A model generated the notes under the pieces. That model was not told where the DNA came from and did no database searches. It worked only from the letters and a program-made list of their open reading frames with translations. A DNA stretch of 64,000 nt from Hypoxylon rubiginosum (lineage: Eukaryota; Ascomycota; Sordariomycetes; Xylariales; Hypoxylaceae): positions 1 through 64,000 of the forward strand of contig CADCXA010000028.1 of assembly GCA_902806565.1 (NCBI GenBank). The letters run 5' to 3'. This document shows, in pieces, positions 34,066 to 48,300 of this stretch (position 1 is its first letter; every line of letters starts with the position of its first letter). The translations under genes and the position numbers were made by a program.

Positions 34066-35382
34066 TTAGATCTTCTGGTCCTTAGGCCACCCGCCCCTGT
34101 GGTACTGGTTCGGCCACTTGACCTCGACGCCCAGCTGGTGCGCCACGCGCAGTGGGAACTCGGGCTCCCGCAGGTACTGCCGGGCCATGAGGACTAGGTC
34201 GGCCTGGGTGACGACGACCCGGCCGCCGGACTCCTCTTCGGCGACCTCGACGCTGCCCTTGTCGTGCGCCGCCGCCGCCGCCTTCCCCCCCTCCTGGACG
34301 ATGGACCGCGCCATCTCCGCATTCGTGATCATGCCGACGGCGCCGATCAGCAGATGCAGGCCGTCTTTGCGCAGCGCCTCGCGGATCTGGCCCGCGAGGT
34401 CGACCTGGTAGTACGGGTGGATCACCATGGTCGCCCGCACCTTGTGCAGCGCGTTGTTGCCGCCCGAGCTCACGTCCAGCAGGTCCACGCCGGCGGCGGG
34501 CAGCAGCCTGGCCAGCCGGGTGGTCTGCTCGAGCTCCCAGCTCGGCTCGCCCGACGCCTCCATCCACTCCGTCGCCGAGATGCGCAGGAGCAGCGGCATG
34601 GCCTCCGGGATCGCGGCGCGCACCGCCGCTACTACTTCTAGCAGCACGCGCGTCCGGTTCTCGAAGCTACCGCCGTAATCATCCGTCCGCTTGTTGCTGA
34701 GCGGCGACAGGAACTGCGTGATGAGGTAGCCGTGGGCGCCGTGGATCTCGATGGTGTCGACGCCCGCGGCGACGGCTCTCCTCGCCGCGTCCGCGAACGC
34801 TTGCACCAGGGCCTTGATGTCGTCGACCGTCATAGCTTTCGGATCCGCGAAGCCCTCGTCGAACTTGAGGGAACTAGGCGCCCACACGTTGTCGGCCCAG
34901 CCGCCGTCCTCGGGGGGCGCGAGCTCGGTGATAGCGCCGGCGGGCCGCAGCCAGGGGGCCACGGTGCTGGCCTTGCGCCCGGCGTGCGCGAGCTGGACGC
35001 CGAGCTTCTGGCCCTGCGAGTGCGCGAAGTCGGCGATGCGCTTCAGCGGCGCGATCTGGCTGTCCTTCCAGAGGCCGGGGCACTGCGGCGTGATGCGGCC
35101 GTTGGGGAGGACGCCGGTGGCCTCGACGACGGTCAGGGCGGTCCCGCGCAGGATGAACTGCGACAGGTGCGCGAAGTGCCAGTCCGTCAGGTGGCCGTCG
35201 TCGGCGCTGTACTGGCACATGGGCGAGACGGCGAAGCGGTTCTGCAGCTGCATGCCCCGGATCTTCAGCGGCTGGAAGAGCGTCGGGGCTGTGGCCGGGT
35301 CCAGCGCCGTGCCGGCGGGAGGGTCCTGGACCGGCGTGTAGAAGGGGACGTTGGGCGCGCCCTTGTTTACGACGGGAGTCAT
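34066..35382 (-). CDS. NADH:flavin oxidoreductase, old yellow enzyme class III (YqjM/XenA-like)
   Basis: FMN-dependent ene-reductase that reduces activated C=C bonds with NAD(P)H; the physiological substrate is unknown. A single exon of 438 aa starts MTPVVNKGAPNV. TIM-barrel motifs in order: LFQPLKIRGMQLQNRF, SPMCQYSADDGHLTDWH (with the Cys typical of the YqjM class), GVQLAHAGRKAST, EIHGAHGYLITQFLSP (the two substrate-binding His), NKRTDDYGGSFENR, and the C-terminal MARQYLREPEFPLRVAHQL. An Ala/Gly/Glu-rich insertion near residues 370-390 looks like a surface loop. The gene is very GC-rich. Its 5' end lies 1.2 kb from the RIP-affected block, yet it shows no decay. Confidence 0.9.
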   Translation of the reverse strand: MTPVVNKGAPNVPFYTPVQDPPAGTALDPATAPTLFQPLKIRGMQLQNRFAVSPMCQYSADDGHLTDWHFAHLSQFILRGTALTVVEATGVLPNGRITPQCPGLWKDSQIAPLKRIADFAHSQGQKLGVQLAHAGRKASTVAPWLRPAGAITELAPPEDGGWADNVWAPSSLKFDEGFADPKAMTVDDIKALVQAFADAARRAVAAGVDTIEIHGAHGYLITQFLSPLSNKRTDDYGGSFENRTRVLLEVVAAVRAAIPEAMPLLLRISATEWMEASGEPSWELEQTTRLARLLPAAGVDLLDVSSGGNNALHKVRATMVIHPYYQVDLAGQIREALRKDGLHLLIGAVGMITNAEMARSIVQEGGKAAAAAHDKGSVEVAEEESGGRVVVTQADLVLMARQYLREPEFPLRVAHQLGVEVKWPNQYHRGGWPKDQKI

Positions 35383-36588
35383 AGTGTCTAGAAATGGAAT
35401 TCTTCTCTTTCTCTTATGTATTACTGTATACGGCGACGGGGAGATCGACCAGGATCTTCAGTATGTACCCGTTAGATATTAAAGAGATTCAGATATGTTG
35501 GCGTGCGTTGCCGAAATGATCGGCTATTAGGTATAAGAAGTTCGGTCTATTAAGAGCCGAAAGGAATAGTCTTAAAGGTCGTTCTAGTTTCGTGTTGTTC
35601 TGATCAACAGAGACGGAACCTGGGATTAATATAGGAGGTACCTACGGTTTATAAAAGAAGCATTTATAATCCATCCATGATAGCGAGGAGGAAGAGAAGA
35701 AAAAAAAAACTGGAACCCCCACAGGCTTTTATAATATCGAAATGCCTGGAAGGCGGGAAGGACGAGAAGAATGGCCGACGGCTTCTAGTTGAGATCATTG
35801 ACCAATTGTGGTTGACAGCGTCCCGTATTGCTGAATAATAGAAAGATAGAAGTCGCCCGGTTTCAGTTATCCATAACGGCAACTGAATCGGAAGAAGAAA
35901 AAATTGATGACGTTATCAGCCATCGCCATTGCGATTAGCCAGTTGAAAGGTACCACCTAGGAGGTAGATACATATGTACTATTTTAAAACACCAATTGGC
36001 GATGGCTGTGATACGTAGCTGAGTTACATTACAAGACGTATCCAATCATGCTATGTAGAGACATTTCGCATTCGTTTAGGGTTGTAACCGTTTATAGCCG
36101 TGAGCATCGAATTGTTACCTAGGTCATTATCTAGGAGAGATATCTATCTTGATTTGTCACACCGTACCTATTCGGATAGATTATCGGTTACAGCGTGTCA
36201 CCCCGGGTGGCTGCTTGCTATCGGATATAGGACTAAGATCTCGCAGGAAAGGGTCGGAGGTTAGGTATTCTAGGTCGTCTTAGAAAATCCGGGAATACCA
36301 ACGAAGCACCCATCGCCGTGACGAGTTCGTCCCAAAGTCCGCCCTAAGGATCACGGCAGTGTAGTCGAAACAAGTATAGGGGTCGGTGGTCCAGGAACAC
36401 CATCCTGGCCAGCCCATCCCGCATCAGGGATTAAATCTGAAGCAGCCACTCAGATCCGCCGACCCCGAACCCCACCACCGATCCGTTGCAAATCTCATTA
36501 CCTCCTCCCTGTCTTTCCCCTTACCTCTGCCGGCTCCCGACCGCCAACATGGGACGAAAACGGTTGTTCGCGTTTCGTCCCGGACAGC
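35383..36588. other. Intergenic spacer between the old yellow enzyme gene and the AT-rich block
   Basis: No gene recognised. It includes a small MITE-like inverted repeat (35911-36015). Just outside the block there are several hairpin-forming stretches: CCAGGA/TCCTGG at about 36391-36408, and GGGACGAAA/TTTCGTCCC at 36551-36581. Confidence 0.55.
35911..36015. repeat. MITE-like short inverted-repeat element, about 105 bp
   Basis: Left arm 35911-35931 and right arm 35993-36015 are near-perfect inverted repeats around GCCATCGCC, differing by small indels. The loop contains a near-palindromic ACCACCTAGGAGGT. No target duplication is clear. Confidence 0.5.
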
Positions 36589-36795
36589 GGACCATAAGAC
36601 TTAAAACCGCCAACCCCGCCAATTCCTAACGGTCCGTATTTTTTTTATTAAATACTGTGGTCCTAGCACTGTATTTGCCTTGTAATTATAGGGGGCTTAG
36701 CGCTATATGCCCTATAAATGAAAATACTATGTATTATTAAATTTATATTATAGTTTTAACATTATTTTATTTTATTTTTATTTTTTAATAAACTT
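36589..36795 (+). repeat. Left terminal inverted repeat
   Basis: Begins GGACCATAAGA. It matches the reverse complement of 58741-58940 along its length, with about two small indels and substitutions that are almost all C/T or G/A. It contains CTGTGGTCCTAGCACTGT and, further in, a fully RIP-mutated second copy of that word. Confidence 0.85.
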
Positions 36796-37353
36796 AAAAT
36801 AATAAACTTTATAAATTTATTAATAAACTTATTATACTACGAATTTATTATATTATAAACTTATTATTTTTCTTTAAAATAAAAATTCTTAAAATAATAT
36901 TTTTTATTAATTTTATTATATATTATTATTTAACTTATAAATTATAATTTACTTTTTTTATAATTTAATTAAAATTAAAGTTAATTTTTTATTATTTTAT
37001 AATTAAAATTTTTAGTTTATTAAACTTATTAATAAGTTTTTAAAAATATTTTAATTTGTTTTTTTTAGTTATATTAAAGTTATTTTTTAATTATATTAAC
37101 TAAGTTATTATATTTATTATTATTATATTTTAAATATTAAATTTATTAATTAAATTATAAATATTTTTATATAAATTATAATTATTTATAGTTTTTTATA
37201 TAAAATAAATTATATAATTTTTATTATATATAAAAAAATTTAAAATAATATTAATTTTTTTAATATAATATTAAATAATATAACTAAGAATATTTAATTT
37301 TTATAAAATATTTTTTATTTAATTTTAAATTAATATATATTTTATAATTTTTA

Positions 37354-37479
37354 TTATTAAATTTTATAAAACTATTATTAAACTTAATAAAATTGTTATT
37401 AAATTTAATAAAATTATTATTAAACTTAGTAAAATTATTATTAAACTTAATAAAATTATTATTAAATTTAATAAAACTA
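37354..37479. repeat. 21-bp tandem repeat, six copies, inside the AT-rich block
   Basis: Unit TTATTAAACTTAATAAAATTA in six consecutive 21-bp copies (unit shown is one base longer than a 20-mer core TTATTAAACTTAATAAAATT). Variants differ mostly by C/T or G/A. Confidence 0.8.
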
Positions 37480-40400
37480 TTATTTATATTAAATTTAATT
37501 AATTTAAATATATTAAACATTTTATAATAAAAACATTAAAACTATTAAATATTTTTATATATTTTAAAATTAAAATAAAAACTTTAATAAATAATTATTT
37601 TTTTTATATTATAAATTAATTTTTTATTTTAATAATTATATAAAAATCTTTTTATATTTTATAAATTTTAAAATAACTAACAAATAAAAATCTTTTTTTA
37701 TAATTATAAAAAATATTAATTTTATAAAAAACTTATTTTAATAGTTTTTTATTATTTTAAATTTTTATTATTATTTTTTTTATTATAACTTTTTTAAAAA
37801 CCATATAATAATAAACTTTTATTATATAAAAAATATTTAATTTAAAAGCCTTATAATTTAAATTATAATATAATTATATTATTATATAATATTTAATATA
37901 ATTAATTTTTTTATTATTAATTTTTATTAATTTTTAAATATTTTTAAATTAAAACCTTTAAATTAATTAATAATTATTTAAATTTTATAAAATTATTAAT
38001 TAATATCTTTTAATTATATTTAATTTTTTATTTATATATTTAAAATTATAATTTTAATAAACTTATTTTTTTTTTAATTTTAAAAAAAATATTATACGTT
38101 TTTTTTTTTTATAAGTTATTAAATTAATTAAGCGATATTTTAATTAATATAAATAATAAATTAATTTTTTTAATAATTTATAACTTATAAATTTAAAAAG
38201 CTTTATTTTATTATTAATTATTATTTATACTTTTTATATAAAGTTTTTTAACGATTATAACTTTTAAATAATTTTATCTTTTATAATATATTAAATAATA
38301 TTAATTTTTATTTATTAAAAATCTTTTAAAATTTACAAGGTTTATTATATAAAACTAATTAAATATAAAAACTTTTTTTTTATTATAAATAAATTAATTA
38401 CTATTAATTAAATATTTTAAAATAATATTTAATTAACTATAAGTTTTACTTTTTATTTTAAATTTTACTAAAACTTAATATTTTATTTTAATATAAAAAT
38501 TATTATATTTTTAACCTTTTAATTATATATATTAATTATTATAATATTAATATTACGTATATTTATTTAAAAAATATACTATAAATATATAAAATTAAAA
38601 GCTTTTATTTTTTATTATAAATTTTTAAATTTAACACGAAATAATATTTATAATTCTTAGTTTATTAAAAATGTTTAATTATTTAAATATAATTTATTTT
38701 TAAATATTTTTTATAAAAAAATATATTATATATAAAAAAATATAAAAAAAATAAAAATAATAATTAATTTATAGTTAAAATAAATATAATATATAACATA
38801 TAAAAAAAAATATAAAACCAATTTTTTAACTTATATTAATAAGTAAATATATAATAACTTTTAATATATATTATAAAAACTAAAAACTAATTTAATAACT
38901 TTAATTATAAAATAAAAATAAATAAACTTTTAATATATATATATTTTTATATAAAAAAACTAAAAATCGATTTAATAATTTAAATAAAAAATAAAAATTA
39001 ATAGATTTTTAAAGTATAAATGTTTTTATAAAATAAAATAAAAATTAACTTAATAATCTAAATTAAAAATAAAACAACTAAAAAACCATTATTATATATA
39101 TATATTTTTATAAAAAAAAAAAAAAATTTAATTTAATAAATTAAATTTAAAAATAATATATAAATACCTTTAATAAATACTTAATATATATATTTTCTAA
39201 AAAAAAAAAAAATTTAACTAAATATCTATTTAATTATCCGTAAAAAAGTTATATTATATATTTATATATTTATTTTTTTTATAGTTTTTAAAACTTTGTT
39301 ATTAACCCTTAATTTATTTTATAATATATTTTTTTTATTACCGTTTATTTTATTATTACTAGTATTTATTAAAATATTAATAAATAAAAATAACATTAAA
39401 ATAAAGTTATTATTAATATTAAAAAACATGTAAGCTATATTTTTTTAAATTAATTTAAAGCTATTTTAGTTATCCTTTTTAATTGTTTCTATATTATTTA
39501 ATTATTATCTTTTTTTAAATAAATTAATTTAAGATTTGTTTTATTTATTATTTAATTTATTATTTAACTTATTATTAATAATAATATAATTAAATATAAT
39601 TTTATTTTAAAAATATATATTAATTTTATTTAAATAATAAAACTTAATATTATATTTATTTATTTTAATTTAAATATATTTTAAGTTTTTTTTAATAAAA
39701 ATAACTTAATTTAAACGTAAAAAAAGAAATTTATTATTTTTCTTATTTTTTATTATTTATTTATATTAGTTTATATATATCTTAATATATTAAAACATTT
39801 AAAATTTAATAAATAAATATATTATGGTAAAAATTAATATAATCTTATTATTAAAAATATTTTAAGTAAAATAAATGAAAATAAATTTAAAAAATATAAA
39901 AGTAAAATTAAACTATAATAAATTATAATAACGTTACATTAATTTAAAATTACTTTTATTATTATAAAATAATAATTAAAACATATAAGTAATTAAATAA
40001 AATTTACCGGAATTTAAGTTTATTTTTTTTAAAAATATTATAAATATATTTTTATTTAAAAAATAATAAAAATCATTATAAATAAATATCTTATTACTAA
40101 CCTTTTTAATTAAAATCTTATTAACACCCATTTTATTATACTATTTTATATTATTATATATAAATTAACTTTTTTTTATTTTAAAAATAATATAATTAAT
40201 TTTTAATTTTATTAATATTTTAATTAAATAATAATATTAAATATTATAAACTATAAAACTAAAATATTATAAACTTATATAATTACTTATTAATATTATT
40301 ATAATTTAAATATAATTATTTATTATTACTATTATATTTTTATAGTTTAATTTAATAGAATTAATTAACTTTTTAAATTAATATTTAATATTTTACCAAC

Positions 40401-42326
40401 AGGTAAAAATTTCTTTAAAAAAAACCTATTTTTTAAAAAATAAAATAATAAAATATTAATTATTTATAAAACACAGTAAATAATTAAATATAAAAAACTA
40501 AACATTAAAATTTTAAAACTTATATTCTTTTAAAAAAATATTATTTTAAAATACTAATATATAAAAATATACCACCTTTTATAATAACTTATTATTATTA
40601 AAAAATAAAATATAATAAGTTTAATTTTTATTAAAAAATATAAATAAAAATAAATACTAATAATTTAATATCTTATATTTTTTTTTTTTATTATAATATT
40701 AAATATTTTTAATAACTATATAATAAATATAATATATAATATAATAGTTTATAACGTTATTATTAAAAATAATAAAAACTAATTATAAGCTAGTATTATT
40801 TTAAAATAACAATTTAATTTAAATTATAAATATAAAATTATAACCTTTTATTTTATTAAAATTAAAAAAATTATAATAAAAATAAGGTGATTTTTAAGCT
40901 ATATTTAAAACTATATTTAAAACTTATAAAAAAAAAAAAACTTTAAATAAAAATAAAAATAAAAATAAGGATAAAAATAAGAATAAAAAAATAATAATAA
41001 TAAAAATTAAAATAAAAATAAAGATAAGAATAAAAATAAATAAATAAAAATATAATTAAAAAAAAAAAAATATTTTTAATAAATAATAGTATTTTTAAAA
41101 GGATTTAATTTAATATTATACCTATATATATATATATATATTTAAATATTTAATAAAAGTAAATTAATATATTACATTATATTTTATTTAATAATAATTA
41201 TATTATTAGTATCTTATTAAAAAATGTTTATTTTATATTATAAAATATATTATATTTATTTAGTAACATTTATTATTTTAAGTTGTTTAAATAACAGTTA
41301 TTTATTCTTATTTAACGTTAAATTATTTAACGCTTTATAAAAAAAATCAAAATATTTTTAACATTAATTTAAATTATTTAAATATATAAAATAAAATATA
41401 AATAAGTAATAAAATATTTTTTTAATTAAACTATTTAATATATATTTAAGTAAAAAAAATAACTAAAAATTAAAAAAATAATATTAATATTACTATAAAA
41501 TTAAATTATCGTTAAATTAAATAAACTACGGAAATTATTTTATAACTAAATAAAATTATTAATAAATATAATAAGATATTCTAGAAAATCTATAATAAAA
41601 TAACTATTAAAATAATTAATATATTAATATAAAATAAAAAAGTTAAAATTATTAATAAGAAATTTAATATTATAATTACTTTAAATAATATTTTTAAAAA
41701 CTTTATTAACGTTTTTATAAATTTTATTAATATTTTTATAAACTTTATTAACATTTTTACTATTATTTATTTAAATATATTACTTATTATATTAATAATA
41801 TAATATTTATAAACAAATAGATAATTAAAATATAAAATCTAAGATATTAATATTATAATTTAATATTATTATATAAAATTATTTTTAAAGTTATAAATTA
41901 ATATTTTTCCAATGTTATAATATAATTATAATAATATAAAAAAGTAAAAAAAAATATAAATATTTAATATTATTAATTAAAATTAACATATTTAATTATT
42001 ATTTATAAAATTTAAAAAATTATAATTATTATATAAAATTAATAGAAAATTAACGTATATTTTAATTATATAAAAAATACTTTTTATTATATATTTAATT
42101 TTATATAAAGTTTTCCTTTTTTTTAATAAATAATAACATTATAAAAATACTATTTATAAATATTAATATATTTAAATAAAAAGTTTTTATAAATTTATTA
42201 AAATTTATAATATAGTTTTTATTATTAAATAAACTTATATTATTAAATAACTTATTTAAATTAAAAATATAATTATAATTAAAACCTAAAAATGTTTTTT
42301 AATTTAAGTTAATAATAAATTAATTA

Positions 42327-42366
<40 letters not shown>

Positions 42367-45300
42367 CCTTAAAATAACTAATTATAAAAATATTAAAGTT
42401 ATAATTAAAATTATTAATAAAAATAATATATTTATTAATCTTATTAAACTTTTTTTAAGGTATTTTTTTATTTAAATAATACAAATATATTAAACGTTGT
42501 TTATTATTATTTTAATAATTATATATATTATAATTTTAATTAATATAACTTAATATAACTTTCTTAATATATAAATATTTTATATTTTATAAAATAATAG
42601 TTTTAATTTTATTATTATTTAAAACTAAAATATTAAATCGAATATATATATAAATAATATTAAAAAATAATAAAATAAATATTTTATAAGTTATATTTAT
42701 AAATAATATTTAAATAAATTAAATGAAAATATATTTAAACACCATTTAATTTAAACTACTTATAATAAAATTATAAAAATATTTTATAAGTTTTATTATT
42801 TTAATAATTATAATAATATCTTTTTATAATATATATATTATTTATTAATATTAAATAAATTCGGCATTTAAATTAATTTTAACATGTTTAGTTTAAAATA
42901 AATTAATATAAAACTTAATTTAAAGCAGGTTAATATAAGTTAACCTAGATCTTTTTTTTATAGTTATATTAACTTTTAACTAACTAAAAAAAACACTTTA
43001 AATAAAAATAATAAAAATATTAAAACGTAAAGAAATTATAATAAATATTAATAATATATTTATAATAATATTAATCCATTAAACTGGATATTTAATAGTA
43101 AGTTATAAAAGGAATTCTTTAAAAAATAAAACCTAAAAAAAGTTATTAAAAGTTTTATAAAAATTAATATAAAAAAAAATTATATTATTATTAATATTTA
43201 TATACTTTTAATTAATATAAATAAAATCATTAAAAAAATACTGGTATATTTTATTAATTTTAAACTATTAATATTTATATTTTAATATAATATAATATTT
43301 ATTTAGTTTAATATTATAACCGGTTATATAATATAAAGCGGTAATTTATTATTATATATTATTATATTTATTAATTATTAAATATTTTAAACTAGCTTAT
43401 TAGTTAAATAACTTCCTATAAAAAAAAACCTAATTTAAAAAAAACATATAAATAACGTAAAATTTCCCTACGACTTATTAATATAAAAAAAAATAATTTT
43501 AATATAATATACGATAAATTTAATCTAAACTTTAAAACGTGGAAATAATATATTATTTTTAATAATATATTATTTTTTAATAATACTATTTTATCTTTAT
43601 ATTAAAAAGAAAATAAATATAGTTTATTTTTAATACTTAACCTTTTATTATTTTTTTAAATATTATTAATAAAAATATAATAAATATAATATATAATAAA
43701 ATAATTAACACCATATAAATCATTATTATAAAAATTAAGTAAAACCTATAAATTATATTTAAAATAATAAATTATAATAATTATACCATTTTAATTTAAA
43801 AAAAAAAAAAATATAATAAATAAAATTAGTTTTTAAAGTGTTTTTAACTTATAAAAAGCTTTTTTAAAACGTTCTTTAATAATAATATCTTTTATCGTTA
43901 TAAAAAATAAAAAAATATATATATATAACTAAATAAATTAAATAATAAATATGGTTAAAATTAAGGTTATTAATTTAATAAAATAAAAATAAAAATATAT
44001 ATAATAAAATAGTATAAAATAATTTATTAAATAATTTAAAATAAATAATTAAATAAAAATAATATATTATATAAATATATAAATAAAACAATAAATATAT
44101 AATTATTTAATATTAAAAAAGAAAATAAAAAAAACATATAAAAAATTCATGTAATTTTTATTAAAGTAATTTAAAGGTTTTATAATATAAATTATATAAA
44201 AAAAAATTATATATATAAAATATTATTAAAAAAAAAGGTTAAATATTTAATTAGTTATTTAATATTTAAGAAATATTTAAAAGTTATATTTATTATATGA
44301 TATTTTATTAAATAGTTTTTATTAATTTTTATATATTTAATATAATTAACAGTTTTTACTAATTTTAATATATTATATACTTATTATAATTAGCTGGTAA
44401 AATAAAATAAAAGTTTTAAAAATTATTTTTTAGTTTTTTTAATATTATTATTTATAATCCATAGCTTTAAAACTTCGTTTTTTTTTAAGTACTTAATATA
44501 TTTAACATAGCTTAATTTAATTATTTATAATATATAAAAAATATATTTATAATTTAAAATTTCATTTAATTAAAAGCTTTTTAATAATATAAATATTAAA
44601 ATAATATATATTTTAATTATAAAATAATTTAATTATTATTTATCTTAATTTATTATAACTATAAATAAATACTAGGAATATATATTATTTATAAATAAAT
44701 TATTTTTCTTAAAATCACTTAAATAATATTATTATAATATATTAATAAATTAAAGTTAATACTAGGAAATTTAATAATTATTACTATTTAAAAAATATAT
44801 AAAAAAATCTTATTATAATATTAAACTTATTATTATTTATATATTAATCTAGTTTATTAATTTTCCTTTACTTGTTATTTTTATTATTTATTTTTTATAT
44901 AAATTTATTTATAATTAGTTAATTATATTAATTATTTAAATATAATATATAAAAAAAAACCATTTAGTAATTTTTATAAGTTTAATATAAATAAATAATT
45001 TAACTTATATCGTTTATAATATTATAATTACTTTTATATAATAATTTATTATTTTTATAAAACCAAAATAATTTAACTTTAAGTATTTTAACTTTTATTT
45101 TACTTTTATTTTTATTTTTAGCTTTATTTATATTGTTATTATTACTATTTATTTATATAATATCATCGCTTTTTATTAAAGATAAAAAGTTTAACTTAAA
45201 TTTAATATTTAATTTTTTTAAATTATACTTTACTTTTTTATTACTAAAATAATTATTATAATTAAGTTTAACTAAATTAAATTTAAAATTAAACTAAGGG

Positions 45301-48300
45301 TTAAACTTAAAATTAAAAGTGTTTTAAAAATTTAATAAATTATAATTTAATTTAAATTTAAATTTAAAGCTAGGTGTATTTAAATTTTAAAGATTAAATA
45401 AATTATAATTAAATTCTAATTTAAAGTTAAAAGATTAAAAATATAATTTTAAACGTTTTATTAAATAATTATAATCGTTATTATATATATTATTAAATTA
45501 TGTTTTTTTATATAATATTTTCTTATAATATATTTTAATATTATTATTATAAAAGCTAGAATTATAAAACTTAAGGGTAAAAAATTTAATATAAAATATT
45601 TTAAATATTTTAATTTTATTATTAGTATTAAACGTATTATTTAATTTATTTAATTTATATTTATTATTAATATAAAATTAAGTTAACCTACGAGTATTAA
45701 TATAAAGTTTATATTTAATATTTTAAATATTTTTTTTTTTTATAATATAACCTAGTTTAAAATATAAATTAATAATATATAACTTGAAAATTTTCTTTTT
45801 AATAGCTTAATTAATAAAAAATAACATGGTAATATTATTAAAAATAAACTAAGCGAAATAAGTAAAAAGGTATTTAATAAAAACCTTATTTATAGTTAAA
45901 TATTAAAAGTTATAATATAAACTAATAATTTTAAAACTATTTAAACTTATATTTAAAGTTTATAATATATAACTAACTAATAACCATGAATTATTAATAT
46001 TTTTAAAAAATAAAATCATATTAAATTAATTTAATAAATAATAAAAATCTTAATAAAAAAATAATATATTAAAAAATAAATTAAAAAGATTATTTTTAAA
46101 CGTTAAAGTTTTAAAACCATGTTTATATATATAATTTTAAGTAAATTAATTTTTATATATTAATAGAATTATATGGTTATAATAAAATCTAATTTTAATT
46201 CTGGTAAAATAATAGGTTTTACTTTTAAAAGCTTAGAAAAAAAGTTCTAAATTTAATGTTTAAACTAGTATTTTAAGATTTTAATAAGTTTTAAAACAGG
46301 TTAATTAATTATTTAATTTATTTATAATTAATTAACTATAACTAGAAAATTAATTAAAATAATTAAAATAATTAAAGTAATTTAATTAATTATAAAGGGA
46401 ATTTTTTTTAGTTTTTAAATGTTTTTAAATTAACGGTAATAATATTTGTTTCAAGTTTAGTTTTATTTTTATTAAAAAAAACCATTGGTTAAAATTTAAA
46501 AAAAAAAAATAATAAATTATATATATTATAAAAATTAATATAAGAAAAATATTTAATAAATAAAATAAAGTTTATTTATATTTTTATTTATTTTTATAGC
46601 TTGGAATAAAAAAGAAATAATAACTGGTAAAAAAGATATTATTTTTTAGTTTAATAATAAATTTTAAAAGATTTAATATTTTAAATAAATAAATATTATA
46701 TTAATAGCGTTATTAATTTTTAACATTTATTTTTTTATTAAAAGCCTAAATATTTTTAACTATAATATATATAATAATATATATTAAAAAATAAAAAATG
46801 TTGTTATTTTTAATAACTTAAATATTAAATATTAGTTTTAAATTAAAATAACTTAAATAGTAAATATTAATAATTTTTAATAATAACTTATATAGTTTTT
46901 TTTAAAAAAAAAATATAAAAATAAAAAAACAAGGTTTTAATATAATTATAATGTATATAAAAAAATAATAAAATTTATATAATATTATAAATATATTAAA
47001 GTTTAAATAATATATATAAATATTAATAAATAAATAAAAATATTTAAAAAGGTTTAAAATATAAGATTTTTTTAATTTAAAATAATAAGTGTAAAATATA
47101 TTAATTAAAATAAATAAATACCTAAGTTATAATTTATTAATTTACTATAAATTAATAATTATTTAATATATATTTATTATATATTTAAGTTAAAATATTA
47201 AAATAATTTATATTACTTATAAATAAGTAGTTATATTATATTAAAAATATTTATTTTAAACTATCCATTAAATTTATCCTTATTTAATTACACTTATTTT
47301 TATATAACTTTTAATTTATTAATATCTTTTTATACTTAATTTATATAATATTAAATTTTATTTAATTAATTTAAATATTATATTTCTTTATTATAAAATA
47401 TCTTATTTAATATTAATATTAATTTTATATTCATAGTTATATATTATTTTAAATAATGTTTTAAAACTAAATAATTATTTTTATAAAAATTAACTATATT
47501 TTTATAAACTGGTTTTAATAAATATTATACCAGTTATTTATTATAAATTTATTTCGTTTTTAATATTAAGAAATTTTTAAAATTATATTTTTTTAATGGT
47601 TTTTTTAACTTTTATAATAACTGTTTTAATCTAAGATTATATTTAAAATCTACTATTATAATATAATTTATTATATTATTATTAATAATATTTAATTATA
47701 TTTAATTTATATGGTTACTTATAACATAGCTTTTACTTAAATGGTATTTAATTTAATAGTTATTTTATTACTTTATAAATTTAATAACTTTTTATTATAA
47801 TATATTACTATATATAATATATAAGGTAATTTAATTAATAATTAAGTTTATATTAAAGTTATTTTTTATAACTAAAAATTTAAAATAATTTTATTAATAT
47901 TAATTACGTTTAATATTTTTATAGATAATTTATATTTATAATCTAGTATTTTATTATATTTTTTTATAGTTTTATTTATTATTATTTAATTTTTTTATTT
48001 TATTTACTGCTTTTTTATTTATATAACTTTATAATTTTATTTTTTTAAAAAAGAATAATTATTATATTATTTAAATAAATAATAATTATTTTTAGTTTAA
48101 TTTATATAACTAATTAATATAATATATATGTTAAAATAATTATTTTAATTTTATGATTTATATAAATAAATTATGGTTTAAAGCTAAGTTTATTTATAAT
48201 AAAAAATATTTATTTATATAAGTTAAAAAGTAGAAAATTAAATTTATTAACGTTATATTATAATATTTTATAAAAATATATATTAATTTTTATATAGATT

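Noticed and set aside
34732..35391. Long plus-strand ORFs opposite the old yellow enzyme gene
   Set aside because: Same GC-driven shadow effect; no recognisable protein.
37284..37520. 78-codon minus-strand ORF with Phe/Asn/Lys repeats inside the AT-rich block
   Set aside because: It is the translation of a 21-bp tandem A/T repeat (7-residue periodicity), not a protein-coding gene.
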